A program made the position numbers and the translations under genes. Positions 53,615-63,826 of a stretch of 64,000 bases of DNA are shown piece by piece. Below the pieces are notes generated by a model. That model ran no database searches. It saw nothing but the letters and a program-made list of their open reading frames with translations, and was not told where the DNA came from. The stretch is taken from the NCBI GenBank assembly GCA_947259885.1, contig CAMYNW010000029.1:31510-95509 (forward strand), written 5' to 3'. Origin of the DNA: an uncultured Gammaproteobacteria bacterium (GTDB taxonomy: Bacteria; Pseudomonadota; Gammaproteobacteria; Arenicellales; Poriferihabitantaceae). Positions within the stretch are counted from its first letter, which is position 1, and each line of letters starts with the position of its first letter.

Positions 53615-56086
53615 CTAGACAACGATATTAACCAGTCTGCCCGGAACCACAATCACCTTACGGATTTTTTTGCCAGAGATGTGATTTTGTACTTTAACAT
53701 CTGCCATAACCGCAGATTCTATTTCATCTTTGCTGCTTTCAATCCCGATTTCGATTTGACTGCGCAACTTACCATTAACCTGGATCGCCAGAGTCATAGT
53801 GTCGCTGACCAGAGCCTCAGGATCTACCTTGGGCCAGCTGGCGTCGATTACATCGCCTGGCTCGCCAAGTTTTTGCCACAGGCGGTGCGCGATATGGGGC
53901 GTGATCGGTGCCAGAACTTTATTAAGGATGATCAGACATTCCCTGCACACTAATCCACTGTCATCGTTCGCGCTTGGGTCGAATTTATCCATAGCGTTCA
54001 ACAACTCCATCATGCCGGCAATAACGGTGTTGTACTGGAGTCGGCCATAGTCCTTGAGCGCTTTGTCAAGCAGGGTATGGGCAGTCCGACGAAGATCCGT
54101 TGCAGCTTTGTCAGTCAGAGATTCAGCCCAGCCTGTCTCATTAATCCTTTCCTTGAAGGGCGCAACAGTCTCCAAATTCTTTTCAACAAGATGCCACCAG
54201 CGTTTGAGAAAACGAAGGCCGCCCGCGACTGCGTCGTCATTCCATTCGAGAGCCTGGTCTGGAGGTGACGCAAACATGGTAAACAGGCGCACCGTATCGG
54301 CGCCGTATTGGTCAATCAGCGCCTGAGGATCCACGGTATTGCCCTTTGACTTGGACATTTTAGAACCGTCTTTAAGCACCATGCCCTGGGTCAACAGCCG
54401 GGTGAACGGTTCGTCGCTGTCGACCAGACCCACGTCTCGCATCAACTTATGAAAGAAACGCGCATATAACAGATGCAGCACGGCATGTTCGATCCCGCCA
54501 ATATATTGATCGACTGGTAACCAGTAATTGGCTCGCTGATCCAGCATCGCGTTATCAGAACCCGGGCAACAGTAACGCGCGTAGTACCATGACGACTCAA
54601 AGAAGGTGTCGAAAGTGTCGGTCTCTCTAGTGGCCTCCTGATCTGAACCTGGCAAAGTGGTCTGATAGAAACCCGGGTCTTCTTTTATTGGAGATCGTAC
54701 CCCGGAAAATGCAACGTCTTCCGGCAGCACTACGGGCAGCTCCTCGTCGGCCACCGCATGGACATTCCCTTCACTGTCATAAACAACGGGTATTGGGCAG
54801 CCCCAGTATCGCTGTCTCGATACTCCCCAGTCACGTAGTCGATAATTGATAGTGCGTTTGCCTACGCCGACGTTTTGCAGATGGTTTGCAATTGCGTCGA
54901 ATGCGTCGTTGAAATTCAGGCCATCGAATTGGCCTGAATTAAAAACCACTCCCTCCTTGGTGGTTAGCGAAGACTCGGCAAAATCATGCTGTTTACCCTC
55001 GGGCCACTTAATGACGGGCCGAATTTCGATATCGTGTTTTGTGGCGAACTCCCAGTCTCGTTGATCGTGGGCGGGAACCGCCATCACAGCACCGGTGCCG
55101 TACCCCATGAGCACAAAGTTCGCAGCCCAAACCTCGACTTTTTCACCACTAACGGGATGGATGGCATGGATACCAAGAGGGATACCTTTCTTTTCCATGG
55201 TTTCCAGCTCTGCTTCCGCGGTGTTGACACTCTTGCATTGCTCGACGAAAGCGGCAATGTTTGGATCTGACTTCGCAGCTTTGAGCGCCAATGGATGTTC
55301 GGCGGCAACCGAGACAAAAGTAACGCCCATGATCGTGTCAGGCCGGGTGGTATAGACCCAAAGAGGTTCTTCGCCAGCTACTTCAAAACTGAACTCGATA
55401 CCTTCGGAGCGTCCGATCCAGTTGCGCTGCATGGTTTTGACCGCCTCTGGCCAGCCATCCAGGTTGTCGATTTCGTCGAGCAGTTCTTCCGCATAGTCAG
55501 TAATTTTTATGAACCATTGTGGAATCTCACGACGCTCCACGATAGCGCCCGAACGCCAACCGCGACCGTTTTCGACTTGCTCATTTGCCAACACAGTCTG
55601 CTCGACCGGATCCCAGTTGACCACAGCCATTTTTTTGTAGGCGAGGCCTTTTTCCAGTAAACGATTAAAAAACCACTGTTCCCACCGATAGTATTCCGGT
55701 TTACATGTAGCGAGTTCACGGCTCCAGTCGTAGGCGTATCCAAGACGCTTGAGCTGGCCTTTCATATATTCGATGTTTTCGTAAGTCCATTCTGCTGGCG
55801 GCCGTTTTCGCTCAATGGCCGCGTTTTCAGCTGGCAGGCCAAATGCATCCCAGCCCATGGGCTGCAGCACGTTTTTACCCAACATACGCTGGTAACGACT
55901 GATTACATCACCGATGGTGTAATTTCGAACGTGACCCATGTGCAATTGACCCGACGGGTAAGGCAGCATAGACAGGCAGTAATATTTCTCCCGGTCTGGG
56001 TCTTCGGTTACAACAAAACTGCCTTGTTGTTCCCAGTAGGCTTGTACCTCAGGTTCAAGTTCCTGAGGTCGATAATCGTCAGTCAT
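53615..56086 (-). CDS. leuS: Leucyl-tRNA synthetase
   Basis: An 823-residue class I synthetase. HIGH-type motif is in [21 protein letters not shown] near residue 40; the CP1 editing domain follows ([20 protein letters not shown]), and [12 protein letters not shown] is near residue 580. Length is slightly below that of E. coli. First gene of the leuS-lptE-holA operon; about 240 bases separate it from divergent dnaG. Confidence 0.97.
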   Translation of the reverse strand: MTDDYRPQELEPEVQAYWEQQGSFVVTEDPDREKYYCLSMLPYPSGQLHMGHVRNYTIGDVISRYQRMLGKNVLQPMGWDAFGLPAENAAIERKRPPAEWTYENIEYMKGQLKRLGYAYDWSRELATCKPEYYRWEQWFFNRLLEKGLAYKKMAVVNWDPVEQTVLANEQVENGRGWRSGAIVERREIPQWFIKITDYAEELLDEIDNLDGWPEAVKTMQRNWIGRSEGIEFSFEVAGEEPLWVYTTRPDTIMGVTFVSVAAEHPLALKAAKSDPNIAAFVEQCKSVNTAEAELETMEKKGIPLGIHAIHPVSGEKVEVWAANFVLMGYGTGAVMAVPAHDQRDWEFATKHDIEIRPVIKWPEGKQHDFAESSLTTKEGVVFNSGQFDGLNFNDAFDAIANHLQNVGVGKRTINYRLRDWGVSRQRYWGCPIPVVYDSEGNVHAVADEELPVVLPEDVAFSGVRSPIKEDPGFYQTTLPGSDQEATRETDTFDTFFESSWYYARYCCPGSDNAMLDQRANYWLPVDQYIGGIEHAVLHLLYARFFHKLMRDVGLVDSDEPFTRLLTQGMVLKDGSKMSKSKGNTVDPQALIDQYGADTVRLFTMFASPPDQALEWNDDAVAGGLRFLKRWWHLVEKNLETVAPFKERINETGWAESLTDKAATDLRRTAHTLLDKALKDYGRLQYNTVIAGMMELLNAMDKFDPSANDDSGLVCRECLIILNKVLAPITPHIAHRLWQKLGEPGDVIDASWPKVDPEALVSDTMTLAIQVNGKLRSQIEIGIESSKDEIESAVMADVKVQNHISGKKIRKVIVVPGRLVNIVV

Positions 56087-56324
56087 TCGCGCGCTAATTC
56101 AGAGCGTTTACAAAGCGCTGGATTGTAGAGACTAGAAGGGGGTAAGCGCAACGCGCGATGGCCTCATCAGAAAAGGGAGGAGGAATTACCCAATAATCCC
56201 TGCACCACCAGACTGGCCGCCAAATACCTGGGGTGGCACTCTTGTTTTGAGAACATATCCCGGGCTGCTTCTGATTCAGAGTGTCTTTTCAATCACTGAA
56301 GGGACATTGGAGTAAAATTCCGCA

Positions 56325-58115
56325 ATGGCCGGAAAAATTCCAAACACTTTTATCGATTCTTTGATGGCGCGAGTAGATATCGTGGACGTGATCGACAGTC
56401 GTGTGCCGCTGGTGCGCAAAGGAAAGGAGTTTCAGGCCTGCTGTCCATTCCATGAAGAAAAAACCCCTTCATTTACAGTGAGTCCATCGAAACAGTTCTA
56501 TCACTGTTTTGGCTGTGGTGCTCACGGCACTGCAATCGGATTTCTAATGGACTATGCGAATCTTGGCTTCGTGGAGGCGGTGGAGGAATTGGCCGAAGGA
56601 GTCGGCCTGGAAGTGCCGAGAGAGAAAGCGGTTGGCCACCCTACGCAACCCAAAGAATCTCCAGGTAGACTACTCGGAGTTGTTGACGAGGCCAGCAACT
56701 GGTTTCAACAACAATTACGCACTCATCCTGACGCAAAAAAAGCCATTGCTTATTTGAAAGGACGAGGCTTGGACGGACGAACCTGCGCGATTTTTGGCGT
56801 AGGGTTTGCGCCGGATGGCTGGGATGGACTGTTAGTGGCGCTTGGAACTAATGATACGCGCACGCAACAGCTGCTCAGGGCAGGGGTGGTTACTCGCCGT
56901 GACAGCGGCGACTCTCGGAAAGGCCGGGAGTTTTATGATCGCTTTCGAGGCCGCATTATTTTTCCGATCGAAGATCACAGAGGAAGAGTGGTTGCGTTTG
57001 GCGGTCGTATCCTTGGTGAGGGAGAACCTAAATATCTGAATTCACCTGAAACATCTTTATTTCACAAAGGCTCCGAGCTTTATGGGTTACATCGCGCGCG
57101 TCGAGCGATTGGGTCTGAGAATCGAAGCATTGTTGTAGAAGGATATATGGATGTGATCAGTCTGGCGCAATTTGGTGTTGAGAATGCGGTGGCGACCCTT
57201 GGCACCGCAACCAGTCGAACCCATCTGCAGCGACTTTTCAGGCTGGCCCCGGAGATTGTGTTCTGTTTCGATGGTGATAGGGCAGGTCGTGACGCCGCCT
57301 GGAAGGCCATGCAGGTCGCATTGCCGGAGATGCAGGATGGTCGTCAGCTCGGCTTTTTATTTCTGCCTGATGGTGAGGACCCCGATACCATTGTTCGAGA
57401 AGAAGGCGGAGAAGCTTTTCGCGCGAGGGTAAACGAGGCGTTACCGCTTGATAAGTTTTTGTTTGACACTCTAACCACCCAGGTTGATATGGGGCGGATG
57501 GACGGTAAGGCGCGTCTGGTCAGCATGGCCCGGCCGCTGATTAATCAAATGCCTGCCGGGGCATTACAGCAAATGATGCTCGATAGGCTCTCATCACTCA
57601 CTGGACTGTCCGGCGAGCAGATGGGAAAACCACCACAGACCAAGGTCGCACCGCGCCAGAGACTTCGAAGCCAGCCGCTAGAACCCGGGCAGCTTTCACC
57701 AATGGCGCTGGCGATAAGCCTGCTGCTGCAAAATCCGCATTTAGGGACCAAGATTGAAAATCCTGAGATGTTGCAGCAACTGGAACTTGAAGGTGCCGAG
57801 CATCTGCGGCAAATGCTGCAACTCATCAAACAAGATGAGGGTTTTAATACCGCAAGACTGCTTGAACATTTCAGGGATTCCGGGGTGCATAGCTACCTTG
57901 AAAAACTGGCCTCCTACCCCACTTCCATACACAGTGAAGCGCTGCACCGCCATTTTAATGACACGCTGGAGAAACTGCTGGCACAACAGGATGAACAACG
58001 AAGTTTGCACCTGCTGGAAAAGTCGCGGGGGCAGGGTCTAGAGGGTGGCGAAAAGCAAGAGTTACTGGCACTACTCGACGCTAAAAAGCAGCGAATTGAG
58101 CAGGTAAGTAAGTAA
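56325..58115 (+). CDS. dnaG: DNA primase
   Basis: A 596-residue primase. The zinc finger is CCPFHEEKTPSFTVSPSKQFYHCFGCG near residues 41-65; the RNAP-basic region and the TOPRIM domain (SIVVEGYMDVISLAQFGVENAVATLG; VFCFDGDRAGRDAA) follow; the C-terminal helical part binds DnaB. The usual rpsU gene is not found directly upstream. A terminator lies after the stop. Confidence 0.97.
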   Translation: MAGKIPNTFIDSLMARVDIVDVIDSRVPLVRKGKEFQACCPFHEEKTPSFTVSPSKQFYHCFGCGAHGTAIGFLMDYANLGFVEAVEELAEGVGLEVPREKAVGHPTQPKESPGRLLGVVDEASNWFQQQLRTHPDAKKAIAYLKGRGLDGRTCAIFGVGFAPDGWDGLLVALGTNDTRTQQLLRAGVVTRRDSGDSRKGREFYDRFRGRIIFPIEDHRGRVVAFGGRILGEGEPKYLNSPETSLFHKGSELYGLHRARRAIGSENRSIVVEGYMDVISLAQFGVENAVATLGTATSRTHLQRLFRLAPEIVFCFDGDRAGRDAAWKAMQVALPEMQDGRQLGFLFLPDGEDPDTIVREEGGEAFRARVNEALPLDKFLFDTLTTQVDMGRMDGKARLVSMARPLINQMPAGALQQMMLDRLSSLTGLSGEQMGKPPQTKVAPRQRLRSQPLEPGQLSPMALAISLLLQNPHLGTKIENPEMLQQLELEGAEHLRQMLQLIKQDEGFNTARLLEHFRDSGVHSYLEKLASYPTSIHSEALHRHFNDTLEKLLAQQDEQRSLHLLEKSRGQGLEGGEKQELLALLDAKKQRIEQVSK

Positions 58116-58122
58116 TTCCCGT

Positions 58123-58150
58123 CGAGATTCAGCGAATCTCGCTGTTTTTT
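58123..58150 (+). terminator. Rho-independent terminator between dnaG and rpoD
   Basis: CGAGATTC (58123-58130) and GAATCTCG (58134-58141) form a perfect 8-bp stem with the loop AGC, followed by CTGTTTTTT. It begins 7 bases after the dnaG stop. Confidence 0.85.
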
Positions 58151-58174
58151 AAGCGATTTTTGGCATTTCGGGCG

Positions 58175-58203
58175 TTTAAAGGGTGGCTTACCTGAGATAT
58201 AAT
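58175..58203 (+). promoter_or_regulatory. Sigma-70 promoter candidate of rpoD
   Basis: TTTAAA (58175-58180), 17 bases, then perfect TATAAT (58198-58203). It lies behind the dnaG terminator and 119 bases before the rpoD ATG, so rpoD has its own promoter. Confidence 0.6.
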
Positions 58204-58321
58204 CCGCGGTTGCCTTTTTTCAGGCGATCCCATATCCAGCGTGTCTGCCGGGGACAAAAATCCAGGTCCCACATAAATATCGGATAGCAGGCTCGACTTT
58301 ATAGAATTCAGGTGGAAATTT

Positions 58322-60268
58322 ATGGCTAGAAAATCCAAAAAAACAGCAGTTAAAAAGGACCTTTTGAAGTCAGATTCAGTGTTTGAAAGCGATCAATCTG
58401 AATCGCAGAAGGGGGCCAAGGCCGCTAAAGCGGCCGATGCTGCTGCGACCGCTGCCGCTGATCTGGCCAATGCCAAGCCACAGTCAGACTTGAAAAAATT
58501 GGTGCTCAAGGGTAAGGCGCAGGGTTTCTTGACCTACGCCGAAATAAACGACCACCTCCCCGAGAACATGCATGACACCGACCAGATTGAGGTAGTCGTG
58601 AACATGATCAACGATATGGGTATTGAGGTCGTTGATAAGGCGCCCGATACCGATAATATCGAACTCAAGCGTGACAATCCTGAGGACGAAGAGGTTGCTG
58701 AAGAAGTTGGCGCGGTACTAAAAACCGCGGTTGAAAGTGAATTTGGCCGAACCACCGATCCAGTGCGCATGTACATGCGCGAAATGGGAACCGTTGAACT
58801 GTTAACGCGCGAAGACGAGATTGCACTAGCTAAACGGATTGAGGCGGGCAATCGTCAGGTTGCACAAGCAGTGGCGCTAACCCCTGGCGCGATGCGTCTG
58901 TTAATCGACTTCACTAATAAGATAGAAGCCGGCGAAATGAAGTTGTCTGAGGTAGTGGTTGACTTCATGGAACTGGATGCATTGGACGACGAGACTGTCG
59001 CTACGCCAGGTGAGCCTGGGCAAAATGCTGCCGAGGTCGAAGAAGGCCCAAGCGGGCCGGACTATGAAGAGGCCGTCGAGCGTTTTAAGCGCATGCGTAA
59101 AACATGGAAGCTGCTGGAAAATGCTTGGGTTAAAAATGGCATAGACAGTAAGCTGGCGCTCAAGCATCGTAAATCGTTGGCCGACGAGCTACTTCAGATC
59201 AAATTCGTACCGGCGAAATTTGAATTAATCACCGCAACCCTGCGAAACAGTATGGACGAAGTCCGTATGTGTGAACGTGGGATTGCGAAATATTGCGTCA
59301 CTTACGCAAAGGTACCGCGAAAGCGATTCCGTACGCATTTTAATGGGAGTGAAACCACTACAGACTGGTATAAAAACCTTGTGGATGAAAGTCCCAATGA
59401 AGCTAAGCGGCTGAACCAATACGCTGACATCATTAACGAGTTCCAGCTGCAGTTAACCAAGTGCCAGCAGAATACTGGCCTTGAGTTGGTGGAGCTGAAA
59501 GATCTGAGCCGTAAGCTTTCTATTGGCGAAGCCAGAGCGCGCCGCGCCAAGAAAGAAATGGTTGAGGCCAACCTGCGCCTGGTTATTTCTATTGCAAAGA
59601 AATACACCAACCGTGGTTTGCAGTTCCTGGATCTGATTCAGGAAGGCAATATTGGTTTGATGAAAGCGGTAGATAAATTTGAATACCGACGTGGTTACAA
59701 ATTTTCTACTTATGCGACCTGGTGGATTCGCCAGGCAATTACGCGCTCGATCGCCGACCAGGCGCGAACGATTCGGATTCCGGTGCACATGATTGAGACC
59801 ATCAACAAGCTCAATCGGGTATCGCGTCAGATTCTGCAGGAGAAAGGTCGCGAAGCATTGCCTGAAGAACTTGCCGAGAAAATGGATTTGTCCGAAGACA
59901 AAATCCGCAAGGTGCTAAAAATTGCCAAAGAGCCGATCTCCATGGAGATGCCCATCGGTGACGATGAAGACTCTCACCTCGGTGACTTTATTGAAGATAA
60001 GAACATTAAAGCGCCATTGGACATTGCTACTGGTTCAGGCCTCAAAGCCGCCACCACCGATATCCTTGAGTCCCTGACGGAGCGCGAGGCCAAAGTACTG
60101 CAGATGCGCTTTGGTATTGGTATGAACACTGACCATACTCTGGAAGAAGTGGGCAAACAGTTTGACGTGACGCGAGAGCGTATCCGACAGATAGAAGCCA
60201 AAGCGCTCAGAAAGCTGCGGCATCCAAGCCGTTCGGATCACCTTAGAAGTTTCCTCGACAACACCTGA
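58322..60268 (+). CDS. rpoD: RNA polymerase primary sigma factor RpoD (sigma-70)
   Basis: A 648-residue primary sigma factor. An Ala/Lys-rich N-terminus is followed by region 1.1 ([20 protein letters not shown]), region 1.2 ([21 protein letters not shown]), the non-conserved region (about 220-420), region 2 ([59 protein letters not shown]), region 3 and region 4 ([41 protein letters not shown]). It is followed after 46 bases by tRNA-Ile(CAU), as in many Gammaproteobacteria. Confidence 0.98.
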   Translation: MARKSKKTAVKKDLLKSDSVFESDQSESQKGAKAAKAADAAATAAADLANAKPQSDLKKLVLKGKAQGFLTYAEINDHLPENMHDTDQIEVVVNMINDMGIEVVDKAPDTDNIELKRDNPEDEEVAEEVGAVLKTAVESEFGRTTDPVRMYMREMGTVELLTREDEIALAKRIEAGNRQVAQAVALTPGAMRLLIDFTNKIEAGEMKLSEVVVDFMELDALDDETVATPGEPGQNAAEVEEGPSGPDYEEAVERFKRMRKTWKLLENAWVKNGIDSKLALKHRKSLADELLQIKFVPAKFELITATLRNSMDEVRMCERGIAKYCVTYAKVPRKRFRTHFNGSETTTDWYKNLVDESPNEAKRLNQYADIINEFQLQLTKCQQNTGLELVELKDLSRKLSIGEARARRAKKEMVEANLRLVISIAKKYTNRGLQFLDLIQEGNIGLMKAVDKFEYRRGYKFSTYATWWIRQAITRSIADQARTIRIPVHMIETINKLNRVSRQILQEKGREALPEELAEKMDLSEDKIRKVLKIAKEPISMEMPIGDDEDSHLGDFIEDKNIKAPLDIATGSGLKAATTDILESLTEREAKVLQMRFGIGMNTDHTLEEVGKQFDVTRERIRQIEAKALRKLRHPSRSDHLRSFLDNT

Positions 60269-60314
60269 TTCCAGTTCGGGAACAGACATCAGTCTGTTCC
60301 CAATACGCCCCATA

Positions 60315-60391
60315 GGGCCTGTAGCTCAGTTGGTTAGAGCAGTGGACTCATAATCCATTGGTCGTAGGTTCAAGTCCTACCGGGCCCACCA
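60315..60391 (+). tRNA. tRNA-Ile (anticodon CAU, lysidine type)
   Basis: A 77-base tRNA with encoded CCA. Acceptor GGGCCTG pairs with CGGGCCC; anticodon stem GTGGA/TCCAT with loop CTCATAA gives anticodon CAT (60349-60351). The T arm contains GTTCAAG. The position behind rpoD and the sequence pattern agree with the ileX-type tRNA whose C34 becomes lysidine to read AUA; methionine tRNAs differ in this context. Accessory DNA begins immediately downstream. Confidence 0.9.
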
Positions 60392-60537
60392 TTTTCGTTT
60401 AGGTACGTACTTGGGACATCCTTTACAGTTTGTACCGGGCGCATAGTTTACAGTTTCGGTACGAAGGGATTGGGCGCTGGTTCTACCCGCCCCAAATCGT
60501 CAAGGAGTCCTAAGTGATAATCGGTAAAAGATACAAG

Positions 60538-60984
60538 TCAAATTTCATAGGCTTTGACGCTCCCATCTGCATAGATACCCGCAATAAATGGGGGTTTGTT
60601 CCGCTTTGGAAATCGCTGGATTCGGTCGTGTGCTTTGATCAACACATCCGCCATTCCTTTTCCCGTTATATTCTTTGGCACCACAACCATCATCATGGCT
60701 TTGTGCGCTTTAACCGCCTGGATTTCGGGGAACCGATATCGGATCTTTGCATCCTTGGTTATAGCAACACAATTACGTTTTGCTACAAAGGCCAACCATT
60801 CATCATCAGGTGCAGTTTTTGGGAGATGGTCATCATGCACCTCCACCAAAATACCTGCCTTTTCCAAGGCATCGGCTACAGCATGCTTCCCCAGGTTGCG
60901 GTCTAAAAATAACGTGAAGAGCTTAGGCGGCGAGCTGGAGTTCGCATCGGATTGCTTCCTCAATTTCTTCCGTTTTGCGCTCAT
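60538..60984 (-). CDS. PIN-like (DUF5615-type) protein, probable toxin
   Basis: A 148-residue protein. After a basic N-terminus, KLFTLFLDRNLGKHAVADALEKAGILVEVHDDHLP, then DDEWLAFVAKRNCVAITKDAKIRYR, show the PIN-like fold with acidic residues in LDRN, DDEW and TKD. These genes usually stand behind DUF433 genes in putative toxin-antitoxin pairs. The ATG lies inside the end of the DUF433 gene (62-base overlap); a later start cannot be excluded. Confidence 0.75.
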   Translation of the reverse strand: MSAKRKKLRKQSDANSSSPPKLFTLFLDRNLGKHAVADALEKAGILVEVHDDHLPKTAPDDEWLAFVAKRNCVAITKDAKIRYRFPEIQAVKAHKAMMMVVVPKNITGKGMADVLIKAHDRIQRFPKRNKPPFIAGIYADGSVKAYEI

Positions 60985-61603
60985 AATCTTTCGCCAGTTC
61001 CTTCACGGAATCTCCAGCCTTATATCTTTCTGCTATGACCTGGGTAGACAATCCCGTCCCCCGAATCACTGGCCGACCTGCTGAGAGGGCAGGATCTATC
61101 ACAACCAAAGAAGGGGACGCATAGATATCCTGTCGGGTAAACGGAAACAAGCGAATAGGAATGCCATGGTCATCCCGCTCAATCCGTTTCAGCGCGGCCT
61201 TAACCACTTCCTTGATCGCTTCCTGACCACCTTCACTGATGTTAATTAATCGACCCATCTCCTGTATAAACAAATCCAAACCATTCGTTTGGAGATCTTG
61301 GCTGATCAGGGGATGGCGTTTGCCATGGGCGCTCGTGGTAATGTTTTGCAGAAAATCAATCGCGACCCGGACCTTGTGCATAGGCACCTCATGGATCTTT
61401 CTAATAGTGGCTAACACATGTAGTTCCGTGAGATTAAAAAAGGACAACAAGACCACCGGCTTCAATTGCGCCGCGTCAATCAAAGATTTGTGATGGTTCT
61501 GTCCCGCAGCCCAATACCGCATCGTGGACTCTGACACGCTCAAGTAGTGTGCCGCTTCTTTGATGCTGTAAGCGGGTAATTCGCGGATGTTGGATTTGGC
61601 CAT
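60923..61603 (-). CDS. DUF433 protein with MerR-like N-terminal helix-turn-helix, probable antitoxin
   Basis: A 226-residue protein. Residues 9-30 (AYSIKEAAHYLSVSESTMRYWAAG) are a MerR-like helix-turn-helix; FNLTELHVLATIRKIHEVPMHKVRVAIDFL follows. The C-terminal DUF433 block is ALSAGRPVIRGTGLSTQVIAERYKAGDSVKELAKDYERKTEEIEEAI. It is probably the DNA-binding partner of the PIN-like protein. The ATG at 61603 is preferred to a longer frame. It lies just downstream (in map sense) of the tRNA. Confidence 0.78.
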   Translation of the reverse strand: MAKSNIRELPAYSIKEAAHYLSVSESTMRYWAAGQNHHKSLIDAAQLKPVVLLSFFNLTELHVLATIRKIHEVPMHKVRVAIDFLQNITTSAHGKRHPLISQDLQTNGLDLFIQEMGRLINISEGGQEAIKEVVKAALKRIERDDHGIPIRLFPFTRQDIYASPSLVVIDPALSAGRPVIRGTGLSTQVIAERYKAGDSVKELAKDYERKTEEIEEAIRCELQLAA

Positions 61604-61733
61604 GAAAACTGGTCCTCCGTGTTCTCCCCTCGGGATCCGAAATATTGTAGCAGTTTCTGACTCAGAAAGTGCATAAATGTTCATTGCTTGTTTATCACCT
61701 ATGCGTCATAAGCTTCTTTTCGTATCAAATTTA

Positions 61734-62859
61734 CTGTCCCTCCCAAAAACTCGTCATTGTTGATTTAATTGAGTTTTATCTATGAGGAATATGCTGATGC
61801 GGACGCTGAAATGTATGCTAATTCTTCTAGGAACGGTCCAATCCCTATTAAGAACCCACTGCAATCTTGCGATGGAGAATCTGGCGCTTCGCCAACAACT
61901 TGCTGTATTTAAACACCAACACTCTCGGCCGACATTACATCACTCAGATAGAGCATTTTGGGTTCTGATATCCAGATTCTGGTGTGATTGGCGTAATGTT
62001 TTGCACATAGTTCAACCTGAAACCGTTATTCGTTGGCACCGACAGGGTTTCAAATACTACTGGACATGGAAGTGTCGAAATAAAGGCAGGCCAAAAATTG
62101 ATAAAAAGCTGCGTCAGTTGATACGGAAAATCAGTCAATCGAACCCTTTATGGGGCGCGCCACGCATACATGGTGAACTCCTTAAACTAGGGTTCAGGGT
62201 GTCTGAAACAACAGTTTCAAAGTACAGGGTTCGACATTCTCGTCCGCCCTCGCAATCTTGGCGCACATTCTTAGATAACCATACAAAAGAGTCGATTTCG
62301 CTGGACTTCTTTGTCGTACCAACAGCCACTTTTAGTGTGTTGTTTGTGCTACTGATACTAAGCAATGATCGCAGAAACATTCTTCATTTCAATGTTACGA
62401 CGAACCCGACGGCGCACTGGACAGCTCGGCAGCTGCTCGAATCCTGTGGATTTGAGGAAGCGCCAAGATATTTGATACGGGATAGAGACGCCATTTACGG
62501 CAAGACTTTCAGCCATCAAGCAAATGTTCTGAATATTCGAGAGGTTGTTACATCGCCACGATCGTCTTGGCAGAATCCCTATGTTGAACGCGTTATCGGA
62601 TCGATACGAAGAGAGTGTGTAGATCATGTCATCGTGTTTGGAGAACGACATCTCAAGCGTGTCCTTCGGGTATACGTGGACTACTATAATCACACCCGTA
62701 CACATCTGTCGCTCGAAAAAGACGCATCAATAACCCGTGAAGGTCAGAAGATTGAAGATGAAAATATCAATTCAATCAGAAGGGTTGGTGGACTAAATCA
62801 TGAATATCGTCGGATGGCGGCCTGAATTAGGTCCTGGATGAATTCTTGGGAGGGACAGT
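61734..62859 (+). mobile_element. Complete insertion sequence with integrase-type transposase
   Basis: About 1.13 kb. The ends are ACTGTCCCTCCCAA (from 61734) and its inverted copy TTGGGAGGGACAGT (to 62859), with further partial matches inside. A single 347-residue transposase gene fills it. No clear target duplication is seen next to the ends. Confidence 0.82.
61782..62825 (+). CDS. Transposase with integrase core domain (DDE)
   Basis: A 347-residue transposase. The N-terminal half holds ENLALRQQLAVFKHQ and a HTH-like WGAPRIHGELLKLGFRVSETTVSKY. The rve catalytic core has SLDFFVVPTATFSVLFVLLIL (first Asp), YLIRDRDAIYG (second Asp) and SPRSSWQNPYVERVIGSIRREC (Glu). It resembles single-ORF IS481/IS3-like integrases. 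The frame is intact, so the element may be active. Confidence 0.88.
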   Translation: MRNMLMRTLKCMLILLGTVQSLLRTHCNLAMENLALRQQLAVFKHQHSRPTLHHSDRAFWVLISRFWCDWRNVLHIVQPETVIRWHRQGFKYYWTWKCRNKGRPKIDKKLRQLIRKISQSNPLWGAPRIHGELLKLGFRVSETTVSKYRVRHSRPPSQSWRTFLDNHTKESISLDFFVVPTATFSVLFVLLILSNDRRNILHFNVTTNPTAHWTARQLLESCGFEEAPRYLIRDRDAIYGKTFSHQANVLNIREVVTSPRSSWQNPYVERVIGSIRRECVDHVIVFGERHLKRVLRVYVDYYNHTRTHLSLEKDASITREGQKIEDENINSIRRVGGLNHEYRRMAA

Positions 62860-62982
62860 CTGCCGTGACGATAGGCGGTGGGCGGATACATTGATTGGTC
62901 TCCCTTTTCCGGTTCAGATACCCGTGACAGCGGACCAGTCCAGAATCGGTTGACAGGGGTTCCGGTTTTTTTTAGGCCGGTT
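62860..62982. other. Junction between the IS and G+C-rich DNA
   Basis: About 120 bases without a gene. A T run (GGTTTTTTTTAGG) near 62967-62977 may end transcription of the IclR gene, but no strong hairpin is seen. Base composition rises sharply from here on. Confidence 0.4.
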
Positions 62983-63744
62983 TCAGTGATTCTCCGTCAG
63001 TTCCGCCAGGTCGCGCGCCGCGTCGCGCAGCAGCGGCAGCACCTTGTCCTTGTCGAAAGCGGTCAGCCGCGACACCGGCGCCTGCACCGCCAGCGAGCTG
63101 TAGAAACGGCCCTGGCGGTCCTTGATCGGCACCGCGATGGCGATGACGTCGTCGAAGAGCTCCTGGTCGTCGATCGAGACTTCGTCGCGGTGAATTTCTT
63201 CGAGCTGGGCCAGCAAGCGGGCTGGATCGGTAATCGTGTTCTTGGCGCGGGGGATTAAGTCGAGCCGTCCGATGATCGCCTTGCGCCGCGCCGCCGGCAG
63301 CATGCTGAGATAAAGCTTGCCACTGGCCGTGCAATACAGCGGCACGCGCATGCCGATCGGAAACTTAAGGCGCAGCGGGGCCTTGGTCTCGACGCGGTCC
63401 GAGTAGGCCATATAGAGGCCGTCCGGGTAGGCGATGTTGCAGGTTTCACCAACCGCTTCCGCCAGCCGGGTCAGGATCGCGTGGCGGGTGGCGCTGAAGC
63501 GGGCGTTGGCAAGCACACCAACGGCCACGTCACGCAGGCGGTTGCCGGGTACATAGCTCTTACCGTTGATCTGTTTCAGCAGGTAGCCGCGGGCCTCGAG
63601 TTCGGCACAGAGGCGATGCGCGGTGGCCTTCGGCAGGTTGAGTTCATCGTTGATCTCGGTTGCGCTGAGCGGTTTGGGCGACGACGCGACCGCGTCGAGG
63701 ATATCCAGCACCCGCTCGATCGTGGAGCCGCGTTCGCGTTTCAT
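62983..63744 (-). CDS. IclR family transcriptional regulator
   Basis: A 253-residue regulator. The N-terminal winged helix is IERVLDILDAVASSPKPLSATEINDELNLPKATAHRLCAELEARGYL; the effector domain includes RLAEAVGETCNIAYPDG, RVPLYCTASGKLYLSML and VSIDDQELFDDVIAIAVPIKD. It probably controls the neighbouring TRAP transporter and a linked catabolic pathway outside the window. It is clearly richer in G+C, and in G/C-ending codons, than most genes here. Confidence 0.92.
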   Translation of the reverse strand: MKRERGSTIERVLDILDAVASSPKPLSATEINDELNLPKATAHRLCAELEARGYLLKQINGKSYVPGNRLRDVAVGVLANARFSATRHAILTRLAEAVGETCNIAYPDGLYMAYSDRVETKAPLRLKFPIGMRVPLYCTASGKLYLSMLPAARRKAIIGRLDLIPRAKNTITDPARLLAQLEEIHRDEVSIDDQELFDDVIAIAVPIKDRQGRFYSSLAVQAPVSRLTAFDKDKVLPLLRDAARDLAELTENH

Positions 63745-63826
63745 GCGTGCCGGCCTTGTCGCCTGGCTAGCTGCGTCAAACTGTTCCCCTGTGGAGTGGT
63801 GTCTCCTCGTTATGATGCATCATGTT

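Noticed and set aside
60422..60456. Direct repeat TTTACAGTTT twice after the tRNA as an attachment site
   Set aside because: The two copies are only 25 bases apart, do not match the tRNA end, and no integrase is near; perhaps a trace of an IS end.
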